Shown here piece by piece: positions 1 through 7,097 of a DNA stretch of 64,000 nucleotides (its first letter is position 1; each line of letters begins with the position of its first letter). The stretch covers positions 1 through 64,000 of the forward strand of contig SPJS01000198.1 of assembly GCA_006844705.1 (NCBI GenBank). The letters run 5' to 3'. Below the pieces are notes generated by a model. It was not told the origin of the DNA. It made no database searches and saw only the letters and a program-made list of their open reading frames with translations. Origin of the DNA: Methylococcaceae bacterium. GTDB taxonomy: Bacteria; Pseudomonadota; Gammaproteobacteria; Methylococcales; Methylomonadaceae. The position numbers and the translations under genes were made by a program.

Positions 1-338
1 TCAGTTTGTGCGGGTCACGTTAGGTTTCAGGATCGAATCTCTAAAAAATTGATCGACCTCATCCTGCCGCCTCCCGCTCAGTATCTTTCATTTTCCGGGG
101 TGATGGAAGCATCTTCATGATCGTTAGATTGATACAATCTGGATAAAAACAAGTGTTAAACCCTGTTAATTACCATTTCAAATTAAATTAAGATATTGAT
201 TTATAATTACTTTATGTCTTAAGTAAGTGCCATTCGGGACAGACCACGTTTATTGATAATTATAGATCTGACCCTAATTTTTCCTTCTGGTCTGTCCCCT
301 ATTCTTCAAGTCGGAGAAGACGTGCTGACCGTTGCGTA
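1..338. other. Non-coding flank with one inverted repeat pair
   Basis: I see no convincing gene here; all reading frames are short. The only clear structure is an inverted pair with the core GGGACAGACC (236-245) and GGTCTGTCCC (289-298), described separately. The stretch 130-230 is AT-rich and featureless. It lies downstream of the minus-strand NifZ-like gene. Confidence 0.6.
236..298. repeat. Palindromic repeat, GGTCTGTCCCC family, copy 1
   Basis: GGGACAGACC (236-245) is the exact reverse complement of GGTCTGTCCC (289-298), separated by 43 bases. The same core with the flanks ACGTTTATT or CTATTT recurs at 941-960, 993-1005 and 1569-1617, so it is a dispersed repeat. Such short palindromes resemble REP elements mobilised by Y1 (RAYT) transposases, but none is encoded here. 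Confidence 0.6.
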
Positions 339-620
339 TTAATGAGCTGGAATAACGATTTCTTCTCGTTTAGCTTCTACAACCAAATCATCAGCCAAGC
401 AACCGATGGGATTGCCGAGCTTTCGGTCTTGATCTTCAAATCGTACCAGCCAAACGGTGCGGCTGGGATCTTCTTCTAAGTGTCCTATCATGGTGATTAC
501 GCCTCGAGAGCCTGTTTCAGCCAATACTTGGCCTTCCATGCTATCGGGAATTGAGCCGTCGTCAACAATAGTTTTGGCGGCATAAACGACGTCGCCGATA
601 TCTAAATCTTCTAAAAACAT
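339..620 (-). CDS. NifZ-like domain protein
   Basis: This is a small acidic protein of about 93 residues. The pattern GDVVYAAKTIVDDGSIP, then GTRG-like GSRGVITMIGHLEEDP, then VWLVRFED and GCLADDLV resembles the NifZ domain, a small beta-rich domain of proteins that help mature nitrogenase. I place the start at the ATG at 618-620, because a GAGG Shine-Dalgarno lies 8 bases upstream. The open frame continues to a TTG at 683 without a ribosome site. No other nif gene is in the window, so it is either at the edge of a nif region to the left or an orphan with another role. The assignment rests on motif resemblance only. Confidence 0.6.
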   Translation of the reverse strand: MFLEDLDIGDVVYAAKTIVDDGSIPDSMEGQVLAETGSRGVITMIGHLEEDPSRTVWLVRFEDQDRKLGNPIGCLADDLVVEAKREEIVIPAH

Positions 621-947
621 TTCATCGTCCTCATTAAAATTTGTTACAAAGCTTACATTGTCGGTTCCCTGTCCGCTTGACAACCTGTTTAAGCGTTGCG
701 CGGTTATCGAAAAATAATATTATTAAACAGTAATTTAAATAAATAAAATTGAATGGCGTACAGGTTCTTAGGATTATAAACAAGAAAAGCGCCAAAATGA
801 CTACAGTGCGGTTAAAGCGAATGATTTTTGGATGTGATATTGTTGAAATAGGCGTGAATCATGGGATTAGCCAGTAATACCGCTACCAGTGGCAACAAAC
901 CTGACAAAATCAGCCTATTTAAAACGGCCCCCTATTTAAAACGTGGT

Positions 948-1042
948 CTGTCCCCTATTTAATCCGGCACTGACTTCGTCAAGCGCCTTATTCTGTCCCC
1001 TATTTAATCCGGCACTGACTTCGTCAAGCGCCTTATTCTGTC
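948..1042. repeat. 45-bp direct tandem duplication
   Basis: Two perfect head-to-tail copies with a 45-bp period (948-992 and 993-1037) are followed by the first five bases of a third. Each copy begins CTGTCCCCTATTT, the half-site of the GGTCTGTCCCC palindrome family, and continues AATCCGGCACTGACTTCG. The array is joined at 941-947 to the GTGGT part of that palindrome, so the duplication probably arose at a REP-like element. Confidence 0.85.
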
Positions 1043-1062
1043 GCCTTGCGCCTAACCAATAG

Positions 1063-1270
1063 GGTCAGACTCGATCGATAACCAATAGCGATAACCAATA
1101 GCGATAACCAATAGCGATAACCAATAGCGATAACCAATAGCGATAACCAATAGCGATAACCAATAGCGATAACCAATAGCGATAACCAATAGCGATAACC
1201 AATAGCGATAACCAATAGCGATAACCAATAGCGATAACCAATAGCGATAACCAATAGGGTCAGACTCGAT
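1063..1270. repeat. 13-bp minisatellite, 14 perfect units, bracketed by a second 13-mer
   Basis: The unit CGATAACCAATAG occurs 14 times without a single mismatch from 1076 to 1257. The 13-mer GGTCAGACTCGAT stands on both sides, at 1063-1075 and 1258-1270. A further diverged unit (CCTAACCAATAG) precedes the left bracket, so a 13-bp phase is kept over more than 200 bp. Perfect identity suggests recent expansion by slipped-strand replication or unequal recombination. Its function is unknown. Confidence 0.9.
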
Positions 1271-1454
1271 TGGTAATCAGAATAGCCTCTCTATTTTAAT
1301 CATTTTACCAGTAGTCAGGCTAGTTTTAGGTTGAAAGCAAAGAAAATCATATTCAATCGAGTCTAATGGAATGGTCCGCCTCACTTCCTCAACGGCCTCA
1401 AATGGGCCATGATGTAATTTTATAGAAAACATCAAAACAAAAGTGAGACAAACC
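1271..1454 (+). mobile_element. Possible left end of an IS110-family element, with bridge-RNA region
   Basis: This stretch lies directly upstream of an IS110-type transposase start. In the IS110 group that position carries the non-coding left end from which a bridge (seek) RNA is made. The 11-mer CAATCGAGTCT at 1354-1364 is the exact reverse complement of AGACTCGATTG at 1262-1272, across the presumed element boundary, as a guide loop might be. The right end is absent, so the boundary cannot be checked here. Confidence 0.35.
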
Positions 1455-1565
1455 ATGAAGAATAATACCCCAAAAAGACCGATTACAGTGTTAGGAATTG
1501 ATTTAGCGAAACAAAGTTTCCAGCTCCACGGAGTTAATGCAGGGGGTGAGGTCGTGCTCATGTAA
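1455..1565 (+). pseudogene. IS110-family transposase, N-terminal 36 codons only
   Basis: The frame from ATG 1455 to the stop at 1563-1565 reads MKNNTPKRPITVLGIDLAKQ and continues SFQLHGVNAGGEVVLM. GIDLAKQSFQLHG is the hallmark start of the IS110 (DEDD, RuvC-like) recombinase, where the Asp is the first catalytic residue. Full-length members have 300 residues or more, so about 90% is missing. The sequence passes straight into a GGACAGACCACG palindrome at 1572, which suggests that deletion or insertion of that repeat broke the gene. It cannot be functional. Confidence 0.75.
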
Positions 1566-1617
1566 AACGGGGGACAGACCACGTTTATTGTTCCTTAATC
1601 GTGGTCTGTCCTCTATT
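1566..1617. repeat. Palindromic repeat, GGTCTGTCCCC family, compact hairpin copy
   Basis: GGACAGACCACG (1572-1583) and CGTGGTCTGTCC (1600-1611) form a perfect 12-bp stem around a 16-base loop. Beyond three mismatches the pairing resumes as TAAAA/TTTTA. It lies at the breakpoint of the IS110 remnant and just downstream of the minus-strand acetyltransferase gene, where it could also end transcription. Confidence 0.75.
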
Positions 1618-1639
1618 TTACTTACTATTTTATGTACGT

Positions 1640-2098
1640 TCAGGATGATGTGATTTTTATCATTTTGAATCGATCAAATGGTACGCCTTCTCTGGTCACG
1701 GTTTCTTCTTCAATCACGGTAAAGCCGAAGCGAAGGAAAACAGGGAGGCTCAATTTGGATGCGTCCACTGTGAGCCGATCATTATGCTGTAGTTTACCAA
1801 TGGCTTCTTGCAGCAATAGCGTGGCATACCCCTTTTTTTGCGCGTTGGGGTGAACAAATAAACTTTTAATATGCCCGCGCATGGTCGCAGTGCAAAAACC
1901 AAGCAGGTGACCGTCCGCTGCGGTCACTCCGAGACAAAGACCTTGTAATACGAAATCGGCAAATTCATCGCTGGCATGAAAATTTGCCCACACCTGTTTT
2001 TGCATAGGTGAGTAGGCTTGGTCGTCTACCGCATATACTGAGGATTTATAAATTTCCCGGCAGGCTGGCACATGCTGTTGATTGAGGGAGATCAGCAT
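1640..2098 (-). CDS. GNAT family N-acetyltransferase
   Basis: A 152-residue single-domain protein of the GNAT fold, which transfers an acetyl group from acetyl-CoA to an amine. The acetyl-CoA pyrophosphate loop (motif A) is visible as SLFVHPNAQKKGYATLLLQE around residues 79-98, with the Q-x-x-G-x-A pattern. The C-terminal strand LPVFLRFGFTVIEEE is the usual motif B region. The substrate cannot be told from sequence; the closest general type is the small, often horizontally spread YafP/ElaA-like group. It sits alone between repeats and a methyltransferase gene, with no strong ribosome site in front of its ATG. Confidence 0.85.
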   Translation of the reverse strand: MLISLNQQHVPACREIYKSSVYAVDDQAYSPMQKQVWANFHASDEFADFVLQGLCLGVTAADGHLLGFCTATMRGHIKSLFVHPNAQKKGYATLLLQEAIGKLQHNDRLTVDASKLSLPVFLRFGFTVIEEETVTREGVPFDRFKMIKITSS

Positions 2099-2240
2099 AA
2101 AAATGTTCTTGATGGGTAGTGGCTGGTGATGTCGCTATTAAAAGTGGTGTATTTGCTCAGGGGCGAACATGATGCCCGCCGATGTCTTTGTTGCTTGATG
2201 ACGTTAAACAAGTTGAACAGGGTTTACCTGTTGTTTTGCT

Positions 2241-3017
2241 TTACCTGTTTTTGATGCCAGTAATGGAATAAACCAAAGGGACATCATTTCCGCAATGGCT
2301 TGCATAATATCGTCCGCTTTCGCGCTCGGTCAAACCGTCAAAACAGTTATACGGACTGTACGTAAACTCATTAAAGGTGGTGATGCTGATCCCTGCGTTG
2401 ATCAGGGCGTTGAGAATGTCGCTGATAGCATGCGCCCAGGTCATTGTCGTGGTGGTTTCGCCGTTGCAGTTCTCGGTGTAAGTGCCTTCTTCCTCAACAT
2501 CCGCTTGCGCTGAGTGAAAATATGTATAGCCTGAAATGAGGTCAAAGATGGGGTGAAAATCCGCCATATAGAACACGCCGCCAGGTTTCAGGCTGTTGGC
2601 TATGGTGTGCGCCCATTGCGTTAAGCAGGGCAGCCAGCAGATTGTTCCGTATGATGTAAAGACAATATCGTAGTCGGCGTGAACGGTAAGTCCGAAGTCA
2701 AAAACATCTGCACAAATAAAGCGCGCCTGTAACCCGGCTTGCGTTGCCAGGGATTGTGCCTGCTCGATGGCGATTGGCGACAGATCAACACCCGTCACGA
2801 TAGCGCCTTTTCTTGCCCAGGACAGTGTGTCCAGACCGAAATGGCATTGCAAATGTAACAGTTTTTTTCCAGCCACATCGACGAGCTCGGCGCGTTCAAT
2901 TTCTTGCAAAGAGGTTTTGCCGGCCAGAAATCCCGCCACGTCATAAAATTTGGAACGGATGTGAATCTGTGTTCTTTTGTCCCATGTGTCACGATTGGAT
3001 TGCAGATAGTCTTGCAT
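2241..3017 (-). CDS. Class I SAM-dependent methyltransferase
   Basis: A 258-residue protein with a Rossmann-fold methyltransferase core. Motif I is HLQCHFGLDTLSWARKGA (around residues 55-72), followed by VTGVDLSPIAIEQA, where the Asp should bind the SAM ribose. Later are FICADVFDF and the post-motif SLKPGGVFYMADFHP. The family resembles small-molecule methyltransferases (UbiE/TehB-like). The acceptor is not predictable. The 142-bp gap to the acetyltransferase holds nothing recognisable, so the two may or may not be co-transcribed. Confidence 0.85.
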   Translation of the reverse strand: MQDYLQSNRDTWDKRTQIHIRSKFYDVAGFLAGKTSLQEIERAELVDVAGKKLLHLQCHFGLDTLSWARKGAIVTGVDLSPIAIEQAQSLATQAGLQARFICADVFDFGLTVHADYDIVFTSYGTICWLPCLTQWAHTIANSLKPGGVFYMADFHPIFDLISGYTYFHSAQADVEEEGTYTENCNGETTTTMTWAHAISDILNALINAGISITTFNEFTYSPYNCFDGLTERESGRYYASHCGNDVPLVYSITGIKNR

Positions 3018-3060
3018 GATGGTTTATTGATAAGTTGATTGGGGTGAATGGTCTTATGCG

Positions 3061-3186
3061 TCATGGCCGCACTAGGTGCATGAGTTGAATATCGCCTACC
3101 TCTTCGCTAAACCCGTGTTGTTGGTAAAACGGGAGTAGTGTGCTCAAGTGATTGTTGCCTAGACATCTGTCGGATCTTGGATGATT
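3061..3186 (-). pseudogene. C-terminal fragment of a GNAT acetyltransferase
   Basis: Read on the minus strand, the frame ending in TGA at 3061-3063 gives LGNNHLSTLLPFYQQHGFSE and then EVGDIQLMHLVRP. The pattern xLxPFYxxHGFxExG…HLxRP is the usual end of small GNAT enzymes. Upstream in the same frame it meets a TAG at 3187-3189 after about 42 codons and has no start. I take it as the remnant of a second acetyltransferase gene whose front has been deleted. Confidence 0.55.
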
Positions 3187-3189
3187 CTA

Positions 3190-3528
3190 TTGCGGCGATT
3201 GGACATCGGCTGATTTTTCCGGTCTTTTTCGTTACGACCCTCATAACCCGACAGCCTCCTGGCAGGCAGTTGAAAAACTATTGCGCTTGCCATTCGGCGT
3301 AAAAAATGACTCAAAGTGCACATTTACTCCAAATGTAAGCTGCGCTCATAATATTTTTCAACACTCTGTTAGGAACCTGGGATTAAAAAAAGTTCACTTT
3401 GAGCTGTAATAATGAAAGCGGAAATCTGCAAATTTATGTACTGTTTTGGAATATCTTAAGATGGCGTTGAGCTTGGAGGGATAGGGCAGCGGTGCAAAGC
3501 ATGGCTTTGCACCGCCATATTCAGAGGA
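3190..3528. repeat. Gene-free interval with two inverted repeats
   Basis: No gene is visible between the GNAT fragment and the end of metE. GTTGAAAAACTATTGCGC (from 3269) is the imperfect inverse of GCGCTCATAATATTTTTCAAC (3342-3362). CTCAAAGTG (3310-3318) is exactly inverted at 3395-3403. These nested inverted repeats could be a decayed insertion-sequence or MITE end, but no transposase sequence remains. Confidence 0.4.
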
Positions 3529-5817
3529 TTAATTGCTGTTTTGTCGATAAGCACTGCGCAGCATGATGGCCGCCGTCACCATGTTGTTGAGAGCATCGGT
3601 GACCTCGTTCCAGTTGCGGGTTTTTAATCCGCAATCCGGGTTGACCCATAATTGCGGCGCATTAATTCTTATTTGCGCTTTTTTCATTAACGCTAAAATC
3701 GCTTCGGTCTCCGGGATATTTGGGCTGTGGATGTCGTATACACCTGGGCCGATGTCGTTGGGGTAATTAAAATCAACGAACGCATCCAGTAGTTCCATAT
3801 TAGAGCGGGATGTCTCAATGGTAATAACATCAGCATCCATATCGGCAATTGACTCAATAATATCGTTGAATTCTGAATAACACATGTGGGTGTGGATCTG
3901 GGTTTTATCTGCCACTCCGGATGCCGTCAGGCGGAATGCGCGGATAGCCCAGTGTAAATAACCTGCCTGGTCATGTTTACGCAGTGGCAGGCCTTCGCGT
4001 AGTGCGGCTTCGTCAATTTGAATGATCGCCACGCCGTTGGCTTCCAGATCACAGACTTCATCACGCAAAGCCAATGCCAGTTGCGTTGCTGTTTCGCTAC
4101 GCGGAATGTCCTCCCTGACAAAAGACCAGTTCAAAATAGTAACCGGGCCGGTAAGCATGCCTTTTACCGGGCGGTCCGTTAATGATTGGGCGTAGTTTAT
4201 CCAGGCGGTTGTCATCGCTTGTGGACGTTGAATATCACCATAAATTACGGGAGGTTTAACGCAGCGAGAGCCATAGGATTGCACCCAGCCATAACGGGTG
4301 AATGCAAACCCTTCCAGCTGTTCGCCAAAATATTCGACCATATCATTCCGTTCCGCTTCCCCATGCACTAAAACATCCAGCCCCAGGGCAAGCTGTTGAT
4401 CAATACAAAATCGAACGTTCTGTTCCATTTCGGTTTTATACTGTTGAGCTGAAATATCCCCTTGTTTGAAGGCTTTGCGTGTTTGGCGGATTTTATCCGT
4501 TTGAGGAAATGAACCAATGGTTGTGGTCGGGAACAGGGGCAGATTGAGGTGTTGCTGTTGCAGAGGCTTACGAATACTGAACGGACTGCTCCGTTGGTAC
4601 ATTGCTTCATTGAGTTGGGTGCAGCGCTGGCGAATCTCGGGATGTTCAATTGCGGAAGAATGTTGGTGTAAACATGATGTCACGTCGTTAAATTCCTTGC
4701 CGACAGCCGTGATACCTTCTGCAACGGCCAGACGCAACAATTCCAGTTCAGTCAATTTTTGTCTGGCAAAAGCCAGGCGCGATTTGACCTCTTCATCAAG
4801 CTGGTTTTCTGAGTCTAAATCTACCGGCACATGCAGTAATGAACATGATGGGGCCAGCCACAGGTCGCCTTTATGGTCGTTTTTAATGTGCAATAACGTC
4901 TGATAGGTTTGCGGTAAATCGTTTTTCCAAATGTTGCGTCCATTGATTAATCCCACAGAGAGCACTTTCCCGGCGGGAAGATATTTCAGTGCCTCTTGCC
5001 ATTGTTGAGGGTCTCTGATCAGATCAAGATGAATGCCATCAACAGGTAGCTGACAGGCTAGCGGTAAATTATCCTGCAGGCCTGAAAAATAACTGGTGAG
5101 GAGAAGCTTGGGCGCATTGTGCTGGAGGCGGTCATAGGTCGTTTTAAATGCGTCCTGCCAGCAGTCTGGCAGATCCATTCCAAGAACAGGTTCATCTATT
5201 TGGACCCATGTAATATTTAGTCCCTTTAGAATATGAAGCAATTCAGCATATGTGGTTGTCAGGTCTTCCAGCAGGGATAATTTATCAAATGATGAGGTCG
5301 TTTTTGCCAGCCATAACCAGGTGAGGGGGCCGATAATCACCGGTTTTGCAGGTAAACCCAGGGTTGTGATTTCTTCAATTTGCTCAAGCAAAGACTGGGG
5401 GTTAAGGTTAAATTTCTGTGCCGGATCGACCTCAGGTACCATGCAGTGATAGTTGGTATCAAACCATTTGGTCATTTCCAGTGCGCGAAAGGATTGCCCA
5501 TCTACAGAACGGCCACGTGCCATGCGGAAGTAGGTGTGCAGATCGATGGTTGAGGACGACGGAGATTGAAATCGGTGTGGAATGACGCCTAATAGACAAC
5601 AGCTATCTAACACCTGATCGTATAGTGAGAAATCACCGACAGGAATTAAATCAAGTCCGCAATTGGCCTGGACTTTCCAATTGTGTTGACGAATGTCAGC
5701 AGCTGTGGCCAGCAGTTCATTTTCAGTAAGTTCTCCGCGCCAGAATTTTTCCAGTGCAAATTTTAATTGGCGCTGATCGCCAATTCTGGGAAAACCCAGG
5801 TTATGAATTTTAAGCAT
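3529..5817 (-). CDS. metE: Cobalamin-independent methionine synthase
   Basis: MetE (762 residues; E. coli 753) moves the methyl group of 5-methyltetrahydropteroyl-tri-glutamate to homocysteine, the last step of methionine synthesis, in the cytoplasm. The zinc ligands are all present: His644 and Cys646 in HTHMCYSEF, Glu668 in ITIETSRSN and Cys729 in VNPDCGLKTR. The spacing is the same as in the E. coli enzyme. The N-terminal half (from MLKIHNLGFPRIG) is the duplicated barrel typical of the family. It is divergent from metR across 95 bp with two MetR-like boxes. The ribosome site is weak. No cobalamin riboswitch would fit in that gap. Confidence 0.97.
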   Translation of the reverse strand: MLKIHNLGFPRIGDQRQLKFALEKFWRGELTENELLATAADIRQHNWKVQANCGLDLIPVGDFSLYDQVLDSCCLLGVIPHRFQSPSSSTIDLHTYFRMARGRSVDGQSFRALEMTKWFDTNYHCMVPEVDPAQKFNLNPQSLLEQIEEITTLGLPAKPVIIGPLTWLWLAKTTSSFDKLSLLEDLTTTYAELLHILKGLNITWVQIDEPVLGMDLPDCWQDAFKTTYDRLQHNAPKLLLTSYFSGLQDNLPLACQLPVDGIHLDLIRDPQQWQEALKYLPAGKVLSVGLINGRNIWKNDLPQTYQTLLHIKNDHKGDLWLAPSCSLLHVPVDLDSENQLDEEVKSRLAFARQKLTELELLRLAVAEGITAVGKEFNDVTSCLHQHSSAIEHPEIRQRCTQLNEAMYQRSSPFSIRKPLQQQHLNLPLFPTTTIGSFPQTDKIRQTRKAFKQGDISAQQYKTEMEQNVRFCIDQQLALGLDVLVHGEAERNDMVEYFGEQLEGFAFTRYGWVQSYGSRCVKPPVIYGDIQRPQAMTTAWINYAQSLTDRPVKGMLTGPVTILNWSFVREDIPRSETATQLALALRDEVCDLEANGVAIIQIDEAALREGLPLRKHDQAGYLHWAIRAFRLTASGVADKTQIHTHMCYSEFNDIIESIADMDADVITIETSRSNMELLDAFVDFNYPNDIGPGVYDIHSPNIPETEAILALMKKAQIRINAPQLWVNPDCGLKTRNWNEVTDALNNMVTAAIMLRSAYRQNSN

Positions 5818-5876
5818 GATTGAATCGGGTGAGTTAAAAAAATGAGATTGTAGGCAAGAACATAGGTGAGTAAAAT

Positions 5877-5910
5877 TGATAGTTTTTCAATTAACAATGA
5901 AATTTATTCA
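5877..5910. promoter_or_regulatory. Two tandem MetR-type boxes between metE and metR
   Basis: TGAAATTTATTCA (5898-5910) matches the MetR consensus TGAA-N5-TTCA exactly, and TGATAGTTTTTCA (5877-5889) matches with one change. They are 21 bp apart, two helical turns, so dimers would sit on one face of the DNA. The right box ends 2 bp before the metR start codon, which suits autorepression of metR with activation of metE. Confidence 0.7.
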
Positions 5911-5912
5911 TA

Positions 5913-6821
5913 ATGGAATTGATTCATCTGAAAATTTTGTTGGCGTTGCAGCGTAGAGGTTCACTGATTGCTGCTGCCGATGAGTTGTGTTTGACCCAGT
6001 CTGCGTTGTCCCATCAAATCAAGAATCTGGAGAAAAAACTGGGTGTTGTGTTATGGCGCAAACATGGGCGTAAATTAGTGCTTACCCAGGCGGGTAGTTA
6101 TCTTTGTGATATTGCGGAGTCAGTGTTGACTACCGTTGACGCGGCCGAGCGTCATTTGCGGTTGTTGTCCGAAGGCAAAACCGGAAACCTGATCATCGGC
6201 GTGGATTGTCATGCCTGTTACGAATGGTTTAATACTTTTCTATTTCAATATCTTCAGGCATGGCCTTGCCTGGAAATTGAGGTCACGTCCAAGTATCGTT
6301 TTAATGCATTAGAAGCGATCAGCCACTATCAGCTAGATGCTTTGATGACAGCTGATCCGGGTGACATTGCAGGGATACGGTTTCAGCCATTGTTTGATTT
6401 TGAATTAAAACTTTTGGTGGCCAAGTCTCACCCATTGGCTGTGAAAGAATCGGTCGTACCTAAACATTTGAGTGAAGAAACCGTGTTGACCTACCCGGTG
6501 GATGAACAGCGCCTGGATATGTTTCAAAAGGTGCTGGTCCCCAATTCAATTTCACCAGGCATGCATAAAACGGTGGAAGAAACCGCGATTATGTTGCAAA
6601 TGGTTGCTGCCGGACGAGGTGTTTGTCTGTTGCCCGAATGGGTGGTGGGAGAGGGCATGCATAGCCAAGAACAACTTGTTGCGCTGCCTGTGACCGGAAT
6701 TGATTTAAAAAAAACGATGTATCTGGCCACTCGAGAAGAAGATAGCGAGCTGGAATACATTCGCTGGCTGGTGGATTTCGTGCATAAAAAATATCTCAGG
6801 AAGGCACGTAACACTGATTAA
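5913..6821 (+). CDS. metR: LysR-type regulator of methionine genes (MetR)
   Basis: A 302-residue LysR-family regulator that should activate metE with homocysteine as co-inducer. The N-terminal winged helix-turn-helix is clear: LKILLALQRRGSLIAAADEL then CLTQSALSHQIKNLEKKLG (residues 6-44), aligning well with MetR. The rest is the periplasmic-binding-like effector domain. The ATG at 5913 is chosen because the product lines up with the family start. The divergent partner metE and the boxes in front identify it among LysR proteins. The region just after it holds the convergent ArfA-like gene. Confidence 0.92.
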   Translation: MELIHLKILLALQRRGSLIAAADELCLTQSALSHQIKNLEKKLGVVLWRKHGRKLVLTQAGSYLCDIAESVLTTVDAAERHLRLLSEGKTGNLIIGVDCHACYEWFNTFLFQYLQAWPCLEIEVTSKYRFNALEAISHYQLDALMTADPGDIAGIRFQPLFDFELKLLVAKSHPLAVKESVVPKHLSEETVLTYPVDEQRLDMFQKVLVPNSISPGMHKTVEETAIMLQMVAAGRGVCLLPEWVVGEGMHSQEQLVALPVTGIDLKKTMYLATREEDSELEYIRWLVDFVHKKYLRKARNTD

Positions 6822-6880
6822 AGGCGGTCAATTGGGGAGGATGTACGAAGAGTTTTTTGCGATCAGAATAATCTGGCCGT

Positions 6881-7072
6881 TTATACAAAAGCCATTTGCA
6901 ATGTATTCAGTAAACACATTGCAAATGGCTCCTGGCCTTTGTGTTTGTTACGGCGACGATATTTTGTTTTGTCGTCAAATTGATGTGATTTGTTAAATTG
7001 ATGGGCGAATTTTGCGACCGGGTTTGGTGTGACCGGTGTCTGCAAATGTTTTGATTTCTTTCGTTTTTTCAT
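6881..7072 (-). CDS. ArfA-like alternative ribosome-rescue factor (candidate)
   Basis: A 63-residue, very basic protein. It has a Lys/Arg-rich N-terminus, then NPVAKFAHQFNKSHQFDD, then KTKYRRRNKHKGQEPF and a hydrophobic tail AMCLLNTLQMAFV. The K-x-Y-x-R-x-x-K-H core resembles ArfA, which frees ribosomes stalled on mRNAs without a stop codon by recruiting RF2. The tail is encoded by a perfect 14-bp hairpin followed by TTTT, the same design by which known arfA genes are made from stop-less mRNA. The start ATG follows GGGGA by about 7 bases. It is divergent from mnmG by 25 bp. It could instead be an uncharacterised small conserved family of unknown function. Confidence 0.6.
   Translation of the reverse strand: MKKRKKSKHLQTPVTPNPVAKFAHQFNKSHQFDDKTKYRRRNKHKGQEPFAMCLLNTLQMAFV
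6887..6929 (-). terminator. Terminator-like hairpin inside the ArfA-like coding end
   Basis: GCCATTTGCAATGT (6891-6904) and ACATTGCAAATGGC (6916-6929) pair perfectly over 14 bp with an 11-base loop. On the minus strand the stem is followed by TTTTGTAT, and the in-frame stop codon TAA (6881-6883) lies after it. Transcripts ending there, or cut in the stem by RNase III, would lack a stop codon. It also lies between the convergent metR and this gene. Confidence 0.8.
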
Positions 7073-7097
7073 GATTTTTCCCCGCTAAAGGATTAGA

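Larger units (their letters stand above)
684..1454. other. Gene-free, repeat-rich interval
   Basis: No credible coding region is visible. The interval contains a 45-bp direct duplication (948-1037), a 14-copy 13-bp array (1076-1257) bracketed by two identical 13-mers, and the presumed upstream end of an IS110-type element (from about 1271). The minus-strand open frame over the array is only the array read as a repeating 13-residue peptide and is not a gene. Confidence 0.7.

Noticed and set aside
1033-1254. Minus-strand open frame of 73 codons coding a repeating 13-residue hydrophobic peptide
   Set aside because: It is the 13-bp minisatellite read in three rotating frames (39 bp per peptide period). 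No ribosome site or unique sequence supports a gene.
1076-1257. CRISPR array
   Set aside because: The repeats are 13 bp with no spacers and no cas genes nearby, so this is a tandem minisatellite.
1277-1582. Minus-strand open frame of 101 codons with a hydrophobic middle
   Set aside because: It overlaps the IS110 transposase start in antisense and begins within a palindromic repeat. The plus strand has the recognisable protein.
5818-5912. Cobalamin riboswitch in front of metE
   Set aside because: The gap is 95 bp, shared by two divergent promoters and filled by MetR boxes. There is no room for the B12 box fold and none of its motif is seen.
6822-7097. oriC next to mnmG
   Set aside because: The interval is filled by the ArfA-like gene, and I see no cluster of DnaA boxes (TTATCCACA) or AT-rich 13-mers.
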